Part shown: piece after piece, positions 1 to 8,320 of the stretch
How the letters are laid out: every line of letters begins with the position of its first letter
Numbering within the stretch: position 1 is the stretch's first letter
NCBI RefSeq assembly: GCF_003335085.1
Contig: NZ_QPEJ01000018.1
Coordinates: forward strand, 682,001 to 746,000
DNA: 64,000 nucleotides
Source of the DNA: Polaribacter sp. WD7
Lineage (GTDB): Bacteria > Bacteroidota > Bacteroidia > Flavobacteriales > Flavobacteriaceae
Direction of reading: 5' to 3'
Made by a program: the position numbers and the translations under genes
Notes under the pieces: generated by a model
Databases searched by the model: none
Told to the model about the DNA's origin: nothing
Seen by the model: only the letters and a program-made list of their open reading frames with translations

Positions 1-1
1 T

Positions 2-1396
2 TCTTATTTAAAAACCATTAGCCCTAACATTGCAACATATATACCTGACAGATATGCGGAGGGATATGGTGTTTCTTATGCAGGAATTGATTTTGCCCAA
101 GACAATAATTTCTCTTTAATTATTGCCTTAGATTGTGGTATCAAAGCGATTGAAAAAGTTACTTATGCAAATGAGAAAAATATCGATTTTATCATTTGCG
201 ACCATCACAAACCCGGAGATAAAATACCAGACGCTGTAGCTGTCTTAAACCCGAAAAGAGTAGATTGTTCTTATCCTTTTGATGAATTGTGTGGTTGTGG
301 AGTAGGATTTAAATTGATTCAGGCTTTAGGCTCAAAACGAAATCAAACTATTAAAGATTTTTTACCGTATTTAGATTTGGTAGCTACTGCTATTGCTGCA
401 GATATTGTACCTATGAACGGAGAAAATAGAACTTTTGCTTATTATGGTTTACAGGTGATTAATAAAGATCCTAGAAACGGAATTAAAGCCATTATTCATC
501 AAATTAAAAAAAAGGAACTCACCATTACTGATGTGGTTTTTATCATTGCTCCAAGAATAAATGCAGCTGGTAGAATGAAGCACGGAAACTATGCCGTTGA
601 ACTTTTAACAGAAATGGATTTTGATGCTGCCGTTGAATTTGCTGCTGCTATTGAAATTTTTAACGCAGATAGAAAAGATTTAGACAAACAAATAACAAAC
701 GAAGCTTTAATTCAGATTATTGATAATAAAGAGCAAGACAAATATACAACGGTGGTTTATCATGAGAATTGGCACAAAGGAGTTATTGGTATTGTTGCCT
801 CTAGATTGATAGAAACGTATTACAGACCTACTTTGGTTTTTACCAAAAGTGGAAATAAATTAGCAGCTTCTGCACGTTCTGTAAAAGGGTTTGATGTATA
901 TAACGCTTTGTTAGCATGTGAGGAATTTATAGAACAATTTGGAGGACATAAATATGCAGCAGGCTTAACCTTATTGCCAGAGAATTTTGAAAATTTTAAA
1001 AATAAATTTGAAGAAATAGTATCAAAAACCATTGATAAAGAACTCTTAACCCCAGAAATTGCTATTGATATAGAGATAGAACTTTCTGAAATTACACCAA
1101 AGTTTTTTAGAATTATCAAACAAATGGCTCCTTTTGGTCCACAAAATATGAAACCTGTTTTTAAAAGTGTATGCGTAAGAGATAATGGTTATGGCAAACA
1201 AGTAGGAGCAGACAAAACACATGTAAAACTTAACGTTTTTCAGGGCGATAATAAACAAACCTTTGGGGCTATTGGTTTTAATTTAGGTGATAAAATAGAA
1301 ATTGTTCAAAACGATTTTGATATTGTCTATTCTTTGGAAGAAAACGATTGGAATGGTTATAAATCGATACAACTAGTATTGAAGGATTTGAAGTAA
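2..1396 (+). CDS. recJ: Single-stranded-DNA-specific exonuclease RecJ (3' part)
   Basis: This is the C-terminal part of RecJ, the 5'-3' single-strand exonuclease of recombination and mismatch repair. The reading frame is open from base 2, so the gene begins before the window; a TTG at 287 is only an internal codon. The visible protein has the DHH-family signatures: ALDCG early on, then CDHHKPGD, the metal-binding DHH motif. It is followed by the FELCGCGVGFK-type stretch, the DHHA1 region (GVIGIVASRLIE, then FGGHKYAAGL) and a C-terminal OB-like domain ending in QLVLKDLK. It converges on the VOC gene with only one base between the two stop codons. The family assignment is secure; only the N-terminus is missing. 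Confidence 0.96.
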   Translation, partial: SYLKTISPNIATYIPDRYAEGYGVSYAGIDFAQDNNFSLIIALDCGIKAIEKVTYANEKNIDFIICDHHKPGDKIPDAVAVLNPKRVDCSYPFDELCGCGVGFKLIQALGSKRNQTIKDFLPYLDLVATAIAADIVPMNGENRTFAYYGLQVINKDPRNGIKAIIHQIKKKELTITDVVFIIAPRINAAGRMKHGNYAVELLTEMDFDAAVEFAAAIEIFNADRKDLDKQITNEALIQIIDNKEQDKYTTVVYHENWHKGVIGIVASRLIETYYRPTLVFTKSGNKLAASARSVKGFDVYNALLACEEFIEQFGGHKYAAGLTLLPENFENFKNKFEEIVSKTIDKELLTPEIAIDIEIELSEITPKFFRIIKQMAPFGPQNMKPVFKSVCVRDNGYGKQVGADKTHVKLNVFQGDNKQTFGAIGFNLGDKIEIVQNDFDIVYSLEENDWNGYKSIQLVLKDLK

Positions 1397-1397
1397 C

Positions 1398-1769
1398 CTA
1401 AATATGCTGATCTAATAAAATAGTATTTCCATCTGGGTCAAAAAAGACAACGCGTCCTGGTCCAGAAGTAGTTTCGTCTACCTCTTTTTGTAATTGGATA
1501 TGATTTGCTTTTAAGTGTTTTTGAATGTCTCTTACATCGTCAAATTCATCCAACTTGTTGGCATTTTCATCCCAACCTGGATTAAAAGTTAAAATATTAC
1601 CTTCAAACATCCCCTGAAACAAACCGATTAAAGCATTGCCATTTTTCATGATTAAATACCCTTTATCTTGTTGTCCTGCAAAAACAGTAAAACCTAATTT
1701 TTCATAAAACGATTTAGAAACAAGTAAATCTTTTACAGACAAACTCACAGAGAAAGCACCTAACTTCAT
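1398..1769 (-). CDS. VOC-family (glyoxalase/bleomycin-resistance fold) protein
   Basis: A 123-residue, single-domain protein of the vicinal-oxygen-chelate fold. The N-terminal half (KLGAFSVSLSVKDLLVSKSFYEKLGF) is the typical first beta-alpha-beta unit. The C-terminal half ends with VVFFDPDGNTILLDQ, the usual second-module signature. Members bind a metal or small molecule and include lactoylglutathione lyases, dioxygenases and antibiotic-binding proteins. The sequence does not show which reaction, if any, this one performs. It is probably monocistronic and cytoplasmic, with no signal peptide, and is convergent with recJ. Family is confident; substrate is unknown. Confidence 0.85.
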   Translation of the reverse strand: MKLGAFSVSLSVKDLLVSKSFYEKLGFTVFAGQQDKGYLIMKNGNALIGLFQGMFEGNILTFNPGWDENANKLDEFDDVRDIQKHLKANHIQLQKEVDETTSGPGRVVFFDPDGNTILLDQHI

Positions 1770-1845
1770 AATTTATAGTTTTTAGATTGATGTTTTAAAG
1801 TTATATAAAAAATTAAAAGATTTAACAATTAAAACTTAAAAAAAG

Positions 1846-1873
1846 AAAATCTCGACATTCCTATCGAGATTTT
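1846..1873 (-). terminator. Intrinsic terminator of the di-haem peroxidase gene
   Basis: A 10-base inverted repeat (AAAATCTCGA / TCGAGATTTT) with an 8-base loop. Read on the minus strand it is followed by a T-rich run. It lies just past the stop of the gene at 1906-3744. Confidence 0.75.
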
Positions 1874-1905
1874 CATTTCAAACAATTATTAAAAGTATCA
1901 ACAAA

Positions 1906-3744
1906 CTATTTTTCAAGATATGTTTCGTCTGTAAGCGTTTTCATAAAAGCAACGATTGCATTACTTTCTTTCTTGGTAAGATGTAAAGAATCTGCTGGTA
2001 ATGTTTGGTAAGGCACGTCTAATCTCATACCTGCTCCTCCTCCAAAATTGTAAAAACTTACTACCTCCTCTAAAGTAGTAAATGCCCCATTATGCATGTA
2101 AGGTGCTGTTAACTCGATGTTTCTTACAGTAGCTGTTTTAAAAAAACCTCTCCTTTCTTCAACTTTAAATGGATAAAACAAACCTGGATCTTCATCTAAA
2201 ATAGGATGATTAAAATCTGCTGTTTTTGTAATTCCTAAATTTTCAAATTCTGTTTCATTAAATTTTGGAGGTACAGTTCCACTAAATGTTGGTGGAAAAT
2301 GACAAGTTGCGCAGGCAGCTTTTCCCATAAATAAATTAAAACCGTTTTTCTCTTCTATAGTTAACGTATTTTCTAACCCTTGCATATTTTTATCAAACTT
2401 GCTGTTAAATGGTGCCAAACTTCTAATGTAATTCGCAATAGCATTTCTAATGGTAAAATCTGTTAATTTTCCTCCGTAAATTTTGTCAAATTTCCCTTTG
2501 TAAGCAATATTGTTTTTTACTTTTTTTTCCATCTCACCTAAATCGATATGAAACTCATTTTTGTTGTTGGTTACATTTACGATTTGAGCTTCTAAGTCAC
2601 TTGATCGTCCATCATAGAAAAAAGTCTTTTGGTACAAAGCATATGTTAGTGTCTGTGTATTTCTTTCTAGTTTTTTTCCATTAGAGCCAATAGCCTTGGC
2701 AAATCCATCTGTAAAGGCTTTTTCTTTAATATGGCAAGTTGCACAACTAACTGTTCCTGTTTTTGAAAGTAATTTATCATTGAATAATTCTTTTCCTAAA
2801 GCAATATTTTCTGCTGTAATTTCTGGAGCGTGAGGTGGTGCAAACATTTTTTTATTAAAAAAATCGGTAGCAAAAAAATTATTTGCCTTTGGGTTTAAAG
2901 CTCTAGAATTATTTAGAGCTATATTCCAGTCTAAAGCGGTTTTATTTACTAATTCTAATTGTTTGTTGGTATGCTTTTTAATGAATTGATACCTATCAAA
3001 CGTATCAAAATATCCTGCTTTTAAATATGCTATTATGTTTTTAAATTCTTCTTTCCACTTGCTATATAAAGATGCATCTGTAAAGGCTTCTTCGTAAATT
3101 TCAATTATTCTTTCAAGCGTTTCATAATTATAGATAGCCTCATTTAGGGAATTGGCTAACATTGGAGAATCAAACCCTGTGATACCTTTAGTAGCGACAT
3201 TAACTATAGCATCTCTCATCATTTTTAAATGATGACGATCTTTTTGTCTGATTAAAATATGATTTTTTCTAATGTATGGAATTCGGGCTTGCAAATAACT
3301 GTATACTCGATGTAATTCTTTTGCATCAATTGTATCTTCTCCAAATAGGTATTCTTCTAAAACTTGATAGCTTTTTGGTTTTATTTTTTTTATCTCTGTA
3401 TAATCTTCCATCTCTACCTTTAGTAAATTCGGAGCATTTAGAGATAAGTAATTTTCATAATCATAAGCAATTAACAATGGCTCTGCTTTTTTGTACCATT
3501 TTCTACTTTCTAAAAAGTAGTTTTGATTAATTTTTAAAGTATTTAAGGTATCTAGCTTTTTAATAAAAAAGGCAGCACTATCTAACACTTGAAAATAGTA
3601 AGTTTTTATATCATCTGTAAATTCAGATGTTTCTGTTTGTGTAACTTTTTTGGTATAGGTTTCCTTTGATTTTTTACAAGAAAAACATATAATAATGGCG
3701 AAAATTAAAACGGGAAATATTTTACAGAACTTCATTTGTATCAT
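1906..3744 (-). CDS. Di-haem cytochrome c peroxidase-like (CcpA/MauG family) lipoprotein
   Basis: A 612-residue exported protein. The N-terminus is a lipoprotein signal peptide ending in CFSC, so it should sit in the periplasm anchored to a membrane; translation may start at the first Met or at Met4. Residues of about 40-290 are a helix-rich region I cannot assign. The C-terminal half is a bacterial cytochrome c peroxidase module with two haem-binding CATCH motifs (CATCHIKEKAF and CATCHFPPTF) and the family's TATVRNIELTAPYMHNGAF segment. It would reduce peroxide or act as a MauG-like oxidase using two c-type haems. It lies 62 bases downstream of the PhoX-like gene on the same strand, but a terminator between them suggests separate transcripts. 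Confidence 0.85.
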   Translation of the reverse strand: MIQMKFCKIFPVLIFAIIICFSCKKSKETYTKKVTQTETSEFTDDIKTYYFQVLDSAAFFIKKLDTLNTLKINQNYFLESRKWYKKAEPLLIAYDYENYLSLNAPNLLKVEMEDYTEIKKIKPKSYQVLEEYLFGEDTIDAKELHRVYSYLQARIPYIRKNHILIRQKDRHHLKMMRDAIVNVATKGITGFDSPMLANSLNEAIYNYETLERIIEIYEEAFTDASLYSKWKEEFKNIIAYLKAGYFDTFDRYQFIKKHTNKQLELVNKTALDWNIALNNSRALNPKANNFFATDFFNKKMFAPPHAPEITAENIALGKELFNDKLLSKTGTVSCATCHIKEKAFTDGFAKAIGSNGKKLERNTQTLTYALYQKTFFYDGRSSDLEAQIVNVTNNKNEFHIDLGEMEKKVKNNIAYKGKFDKIYGGKLTDFTIRNAIANYIRSLAPFNSKFDKNMQGLENTLTIEEKNGFNLFMGKAACATCHFPPTFSGTVPPKFNETEFENLGITKTADFNHPILDEDPGLFYPFKVEERRGFFKTATVRNIELTAPYMHNGAFTTLEEVVSFYNFGGGAGMRLDVPYQTLPADSLHLTKKESNAIVAFMKTLTDETYLEK

Positions 3745-3758
3745 TAAATTTAACTAGG

Positions 3759-3784
3759 AAAAGGTTCCTTAAAAGGAACCTTTT
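3759..3784 (-). terminator. Intrinsic terminator of the PhoX-like gene
   Basis: A near-perfect inverted repeat (AAAAGGTTCC / GGAACCTTTT, short AT loop) followed on the minus strand by a T-run. It lies between the stop at 3807 and the start of the next minus-strand gene. Confidence 0.8.
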
Positions 3785-3806
3785 CTTTGTAAGTTATTTT
3801 GAAAAA

Positions 3807-5435
3807 CTATCTTGGTAAACCAGTAATTTTAAATAAGAAAGAACCTTCTTTTCTTGCAGATGATTCATTAATTGCTGTAGGATCAAAAAACTCTTTTCCA
3901 TCAGCTCTCTTTGTATTGTTAGGATTATCACTAGGTCTCCAACCATGTACTTGCGCACCTCCCATAAAAGTAGGCTCAGTAGCACCGATTACATCTGTAA
4001 CATCGATTAAACCTGTAATTTCCCACATACTTGTAGTATTTCCAATATCTAAACCTGCGGCAACAGTTTGGTTACACTCCATAACCTCTTTCATGGTCTT
4101 AGTGTTAATATCATATTGCCACAATTTTGCATATCCTTGAATATCTGTATTTAAAGCAGCATATCCATTTGGATCTTCTTGAATATATGCATAGTTTTCT
4201 GTAACTAAAATGTTATCTGGAGAGTGCATTCCATCACCAATTCCACCTTCTTTATCACCATCTATAACACAAACTAGTTTAGATTTCATATAGTTTTCTG
4301 AATTTTCATCTAACATATCTGAAGGTAATACCACTTTGTACACTCTACCGAAAGTAGTTCCTCTTTTTGCTAAATCTGGATTTTCAGATCTATATCTTCC
4401 TGTTGCATTGAAAAATACATTTCTATTTGCTTCAGCAGATCCTTTTTGCCAATCGATATCTTCAATTCTTTGAAAGCCAATAGCTAAAGAATCAATAGCT
4501 TCTTGATTTAATTCGTTAATAGTTCGTTCTTCAACTTTAACCCATTCAACTTCGTATTCAGTTCCTTCGGCCATACCCATTTCAAAAAGTAAACCTCCTT
4601 GTCCTGGTTCAGACTCAACAGCATTTTTACCTCTTAATACGTATAAGTCTCCAGAGTTTAAATCTCCTCTACCACCTACATACATAGCAAAATGTGCTTC
4701 TGGATAACTATTATCACTATCATCATCACCCATAAAAACTACAGTTTTACTAGGAAAAGCGTCTTTACCAATAACTACTGCATTTTCTGTAGACCACTCT
4801 CCTAAAGCAGGTAATCTATCCGCTTCTACTCTATCATCAGTAGAACGAAATGGATTTACTTTATAAACTCCTTTTGCATTACCACCCCATTCTCCACCAG
4901 AAAGGTATAAAGGACCAAAACCATGCTCTTCTACAGTTATAGAAGAACCAGAACACATTGCAGTAAAAGCAGTAGCTGTTGCATTTACAATATAATCTCC
5001 TTCTAAAGGTTGTAAATCTGCATTCATACGAATTCTTGCAATAGAGTAATCTGACTCTAAATTGTTAATAAAAGCATAAGTACCGTCTCCATAAGGATAT
5101 AAAGCAGCACCATCCATAAAAGCACCATAAACGAAAGTAGAATCGGTTGGTAAAATGTCTTGAGAAGTCATAATCATTTTTAAATTTGCTGATGATGCAA
5201 AAGATCCTTTAAGCGCAAATACATTATCTGGAACAACTGACTTTGTTAGTGGCTTCATTTCTGCGACAGTCAAATCTTGACCATCCTCTCCATTAACACC
5301 GTCTTTTCCATTTGTTCCGTCTACGCCATCAACTCCATTGATACCGTCAATACCATCTTCCGCACAACCTATAAACGCCAATTGGCTTGTTAAGATTGAA
5401 AGAGATAAAAAAGTAATTTTGAATAAATTTTTCAT
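3807..5435 (-). CDS. PhoX/DUF839-like exported lipoprotein with collagen-like N-terminus
   Basis: A 542-residue protein with a signal peptide ending in a lipobox (AFIGC). Right after the Cys come about nine Gly-X-Y triplets (GIDGINGVDGVDG and onward), a short collagen-like spacer. The rest resembles the PhoX/DUF839 beta-propeller group: HSPDNILVTENYAYIQEDPNG and the FGRVYKV and KLWQYDI strands are of that type. PhoX proteins are Ca/Fe-dependent alkaline phosphatases that scavenge phosphate from organic esters outside the cytoplasm. I could not verify the metal ligands, so phosphatase activity is inference. Acidic, Ca-ligand-like clusters (GDDDSDNS, VIDGDKEGG) are present. A CAAAAGTA on the plus strand (TACTTTTG on the coding strand) lies 35 bases upstream as a candidate -7 box. 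Confidence 0.65.
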   Translation of the reverse strand: MKNLFKITFLSLSILTSQLAFIGCAEDGIDGINGVDGVDGTNGKDGVNGEDGQDLTVAEMKPLTKSVVPDNVFALKGSFASSANLKMIMTSQDILPTDSTFVYGAFMDGAALYPYGDGTYAFINNLESDYSIARIRMNADLQPLEGDYIVNATATAFTAMCSGSSITVEEHGFGPLYLSGGEWGGNAKGVYKVNPFRSTDDRVEADRLPALGEWSTENAVVIGKDAFPSKTVVFMGDDDSDNSYPEAHFAMYVGGRGDLNSGDLYVLRGKNAVESEPGQGGLLFEMGMAEGTEYEVEWVKVEERTINELNQEAIDSLAIGFQRIEDIDWQKGSAEANRNVFFNATGRYRSENPDLAKRGTTFGRVYKVVLPSDMLDENSENYMKSKLVCVIDGDKEGGIGDGMHSPDNILVTENYAYIQEDPNGYAALNTDIQGYAKLWQYDINTKTMKEVMECNQTVAAGLDIGNTTSMWEITGLIDVTDVIGATEPTFMGGAQVHGWRPSDNPNNTKRADGKEFFDPTAINESSARKEGSFLFKITGLPR

Positions 5436-5469
5436 TTTTAATTATTTGAAAGGTTTTTAATTAGTGCTT

Positions 5470-5477
5470 CAAAAGTA
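5470..5477 (-). promoter_or_regulatory. Candidate -7 box of the PhoX-like gene
   Basis: TACTTTTG on the minus strand fits the Bacteroidota TAnnTTTG consensus, 35 bases upstream of the start codon. No clear TTG -33 element is seen at the expected distance. Confidence 0.4.
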
Positions 5478-5709
5478 TCTTTGAAAAAACGAGATCCTGT
5501 TAAATAATTAAAATGATAAGGTTACAATTTTGTTGATTAAATGTTAGCTATTTTACATGAACTTTAATGTTTATAATGAGTCTAAATAGCTTGAAAACAC
5601 GGTTTTTAATACTTAAAAAACTGTTTTACAGTTAGTTGTTTAATTATTATTGGAAAGGTGTGATGATGAGGTAGTAGAGAGTACTTTACAATTAGTTAAG
5701 ATGCCAACA

Positions 5710-8130
5710 TTAGTTTTCTATAGACAAAAGTGCCATTCTTAACTCCATAAAAGAGAAAGAATCATCTACTTTTTCTTTAAGTTCAGTAAGGCTTTTAAAC
5801 TCTACAGCTTCTATTTCTGTAATGAGTTTTTTATACTTTTTAAGAGGAATTAACTCTAAAATATCAACATCTCCAGAGGGGATAAATGTCATTAAATGAC
5901 TTTGAATAGTATTAATAGTTAAACTACGTTGTTTTGCAATTTCTTTTTGAGATAAACCCGATTTAAATAGCTCTAAAGTAATTTGCTTTGTAGATTTTTT
6001 ATCCTCCTTTTTTTGCTCGTTAAATTTATTAATACCGTTTTCTTTACAGTAATTTTCTATAACTTCTAAAATCTCTTCTCCGTATTTTTTAAAACGGATT
6101 TTTCCCATCCCTTTTACCTTAAGTAATTCTTTTTCAGATCTCGGTAAAGCATCGCAAATTGCATATAACGTTTCTTGAGTAAAAATTTGAAATGCAGGAA
6201 TATTTTCTGCTATTCTAATTTCATCACGTAATTCACGTAGTTTTAAAGCCAATAATGGGTCTTTTCTAGTTGATAATTTCTGCTTCTTTTTGGGTGCTGT
6301 CTTTTGAAGTACAGCATCTGCTCTTACTTGTAAGTATTTTTCTACTTTAAAACCATCAGTCATTTTATTTAAAGCAAAAACTTTTTCTGATAACTTTTCT
6401 TGAAGGTTGTCCAACTGATTGGTAAAATCTTTTTTAACCCCCTTATTGTCTGATGAAAATTCAATTTTAGATAAAGGTTGTACAATTTTATGAATTGTTT
6501 CTGATAAAAAGTACGCTACACCTTTTGTAAATCGTTCTTGTATTTGCGAACTATTTTCTGGTAAAACATAGTGTTGAACTATTTTTTCTAGCTGGTTTTT
6601 AAATCCGTTAGCTACTTTCATTAATGCAACCACACCATCATCTTTTATCGTTTGCAAATGGTTGATGACATCACCCTTAATAGATGTTTGATTTTTATAA
6701 AAAATATCAATCAATCGTGTGGTAGGGTATAAGAATGGTTGGTAATCAAATAATTCTCGAATTAAATTGAGCTGAAAGTTTTTTTCTGAAACCTGCAACT
6801 CTTTTTCATTTGGATGATTTTCTTCTACACTTTCATTAAATACACTTACAGTACTATCATTAATAATGGCATTGCTAGAAATTGGTGTTTTTAAGACTAA
6901 GCCTTTTAAAGATGTACATCTACTTAAAGCTACGTAGGTTTGCCCGTGTGCAAAAGAAGCCTCTGCGTCTATAATTGCTTTTTCAAAGGTTAATCCCTGG
7001 CTTTTATGTATAGTAATTGCCCAAGCCAAACGTAGTGGAATTTGTAAAAAAGAACCAATAACGTCTTCTTTTATTTCTTTGGTTTCATCGTTTATAGTGT
7101 AATTTACATTGTCCCATTGTTCTCTTTCTGTAACAATTTCATCTACTTCATTACCACATTGTACGGTTACATTTTCTGAAGTAATGTCTGTTATAATTCC
7201 AATTTTACCATTAAAATATCTTTTTTCTGGTGATGAATCATTTTTGATAAACATTACCTGAGCACCTATTTTAAGTTCTAATTTTTCGTCATTCGGAAAT
7301 GAGTTTTCATTAAACTTTCCAGAAACTTCTGCGTTAAAAAAATAACTACTATTTTTAAGTTTGTTTAGTTCAGATTCATTTATGGTATTAGCTCTTCTAT
7401 TGTGTGTTGTTAATGTAATATACCCTTCTTCTTTAGTAGGTGAGAAATCTGGGTTATAGCGTTTATTTAAAATTTTTGTAGATTTTTCTGATAGATTGTC
7501 GTTTCTAATTTCATTTAAAATCGTAATAAAATCTTCATTTTTTTGACGGTAAATATGTTTGAGTTCTATGGAAACGACATCAGCTTCTTGAAAAGATTTG
7601 CTACTAAAAAAATACATGGTTTCATAATGATTGCGCAGTAAACTCCATTCACTTGGTTTTACAACAGGAGCCAATTGTTGTAAATCTCCAATCATTAGTA
7701 CTTGTGCACCACCAAAAACTTTGTTTCTGTTTTTATAACGTCGCATTACCTGATCTATACCGTCTAATAAATCTGCACGTACCATAGAAATTTCATCAAT
7801 AATTACCAAATCTAAAGATTTGATAATGTCTATTTTGGTTTTAGAAAATTTACGTTGTTGGTTGGTATTTTCAATTTGATTGGGCAAAATAGGCCCAAAA
7901 GGCATTTGAAAAAACGAATGGATGGTGACACCCTTTGCGTTAATGGCAGCTACACCTGTAGGTGCTACAATAACCATTCTTTTTAAAGATTCGTTTTTAA
8001 GCTGATGTAAAAAAGTAGTTTTACCAGTACCTGCTTTACCAGTAACAAACAGATTTCTATCTGTTTTATTGATAAAGTTTAAAGCAAGTTCTAGTTCAGG
8101 ATTTTTAGGCATTACAGCTTTTTGATGCAA
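5710..8130 (-). CDS. Pif1-like DNA helicase with HRDC and C-terminal HTH domains
   Basis: An 806-residue superfamily 1B helicase. The Walker A motif (GKAGTGKTT) is at residues 31-39, followed by the APTGVAAINAKGVTIHSFF segment typical of Pif1/RecD-like enzymes. The Walker B motif is LVIIDEISMV. The late motif LAWAITIHKSQGLTFEKAIID with YVALSRCTSL is the Pif1 signature. About residues 625-700 form an HRDC domain (ETLYAICDALPRSEKELLKVKGMG), and the end carries a helix-turn-helix (GLSQKEIAKQRSLTINTIQSHL) like that of RecQ-type proteins. It would unwind DNA in the 5'-3' direction during repair or replication. Met1 or Met7 (MPKNPELEL) could be the start; a 23-base hairpin ends 2 bases before Met1, which favours Met7. 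It appears monocistronic. Confidence 0.88.
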   Translation of the reverse strand: MHQKAVMPKNPELELALNFINKTDRNLFVTGKAGTGKTTFLHQLKNESLKRMVIVAPTGVAAINAKGVTIHSFFQMPFGPILPNQIENTNQQRKFSKTKIDIIKSLDLVIIDEISMVRADLLDGIDQVMRRYKNRNKVFGGAQVLMIGDLQQLAPVVKPSEWSLLRNHYETMYFFSSKSFQEADVVSIELKHIYRQKNEDFITILNEIRNDNLSEKSTKILNKRYNPDFSPTKEEGYITLTTHNRRANTINESELNKLKNSSYFFNAEVSGKFNENSFPNDEKLELKIGAQVMFIKNDSSPEKRYFNGKIGIITDITSENVTVQCGNEVDEIVTEREQWDNVNYTINDETKEIKEDVIGSFLQIPLRLAWAITIHKSQGLTFEKAIIDAEASFAHGQTYVALSRCTSLKGLVLKTPISSNAIINDSTVSVFNESVEENHPNEKELQVSEKNFQLNLIRELFDYQPFLYPTTRLIDIFYKNQTSIKGDVINHLQTIKDDGVVALMKVANGFKNQLEKIVQHYVLPENSSQIQERFTKGVAYFLSETIHKIVQPLSKIEFSSDNKGVKKDFTNQLDNLQEKLSEKVFALNKMTDGFKVEKYLQVRADAVLQKTAPKKKQKLSTRKDPLLALKLRELRDEIRIAENIPAFQIFTQETLYAICDALPRSEKELLKVKGMGKIRFKKYGEEILEVIENYCKENGINKFNEQKKEDKKSTKQITLELFKSGLSQKEIAKQRSLTINTIQSHLMTFIPSGDVDILELIPLKKYKKLITEIEAVEFKSLTELKEKVDDSFSFMELRMALLSIEN

Positions 8131-8131
8131 G

Positions 8132-8154
8132 GTAAATAATTAAAAATTATTTAC
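8132..8154. repeat. Perfect 10-base inverted repeat at the helicase start
   Basis: GTAAATAATT, three bases, then AATTATTTAC, ending 2 bases upstream of the annotated helicase start. It is either an operator-like palindrome or an mRNA hairpin. As a hairpin it would block initiation at Met1 but not at Met7. Confidence 0.6.
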
Positions 8155-8320
8155 TAAAAAAAAGTAATTGTTTTAAAGATTTGTTGACCTATTCTAGTTA
8201 TGATTGATTGCGTATCAAAGTGTTAGGGTTAGTTGGTGATTCGCAGATAGGCAGTCTATAAGAACTTGGTAACTAAACTAAGGCTTAACAATAACCTACA
8301 TTGGAGGCATGTAATTTTTT

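Noticed and set aside
3799..4140. A 113-residue plus-strand ORF
   Set aside because: It lies wholly antisense to the PhoX-like gene, whose frame has clear domain structure.
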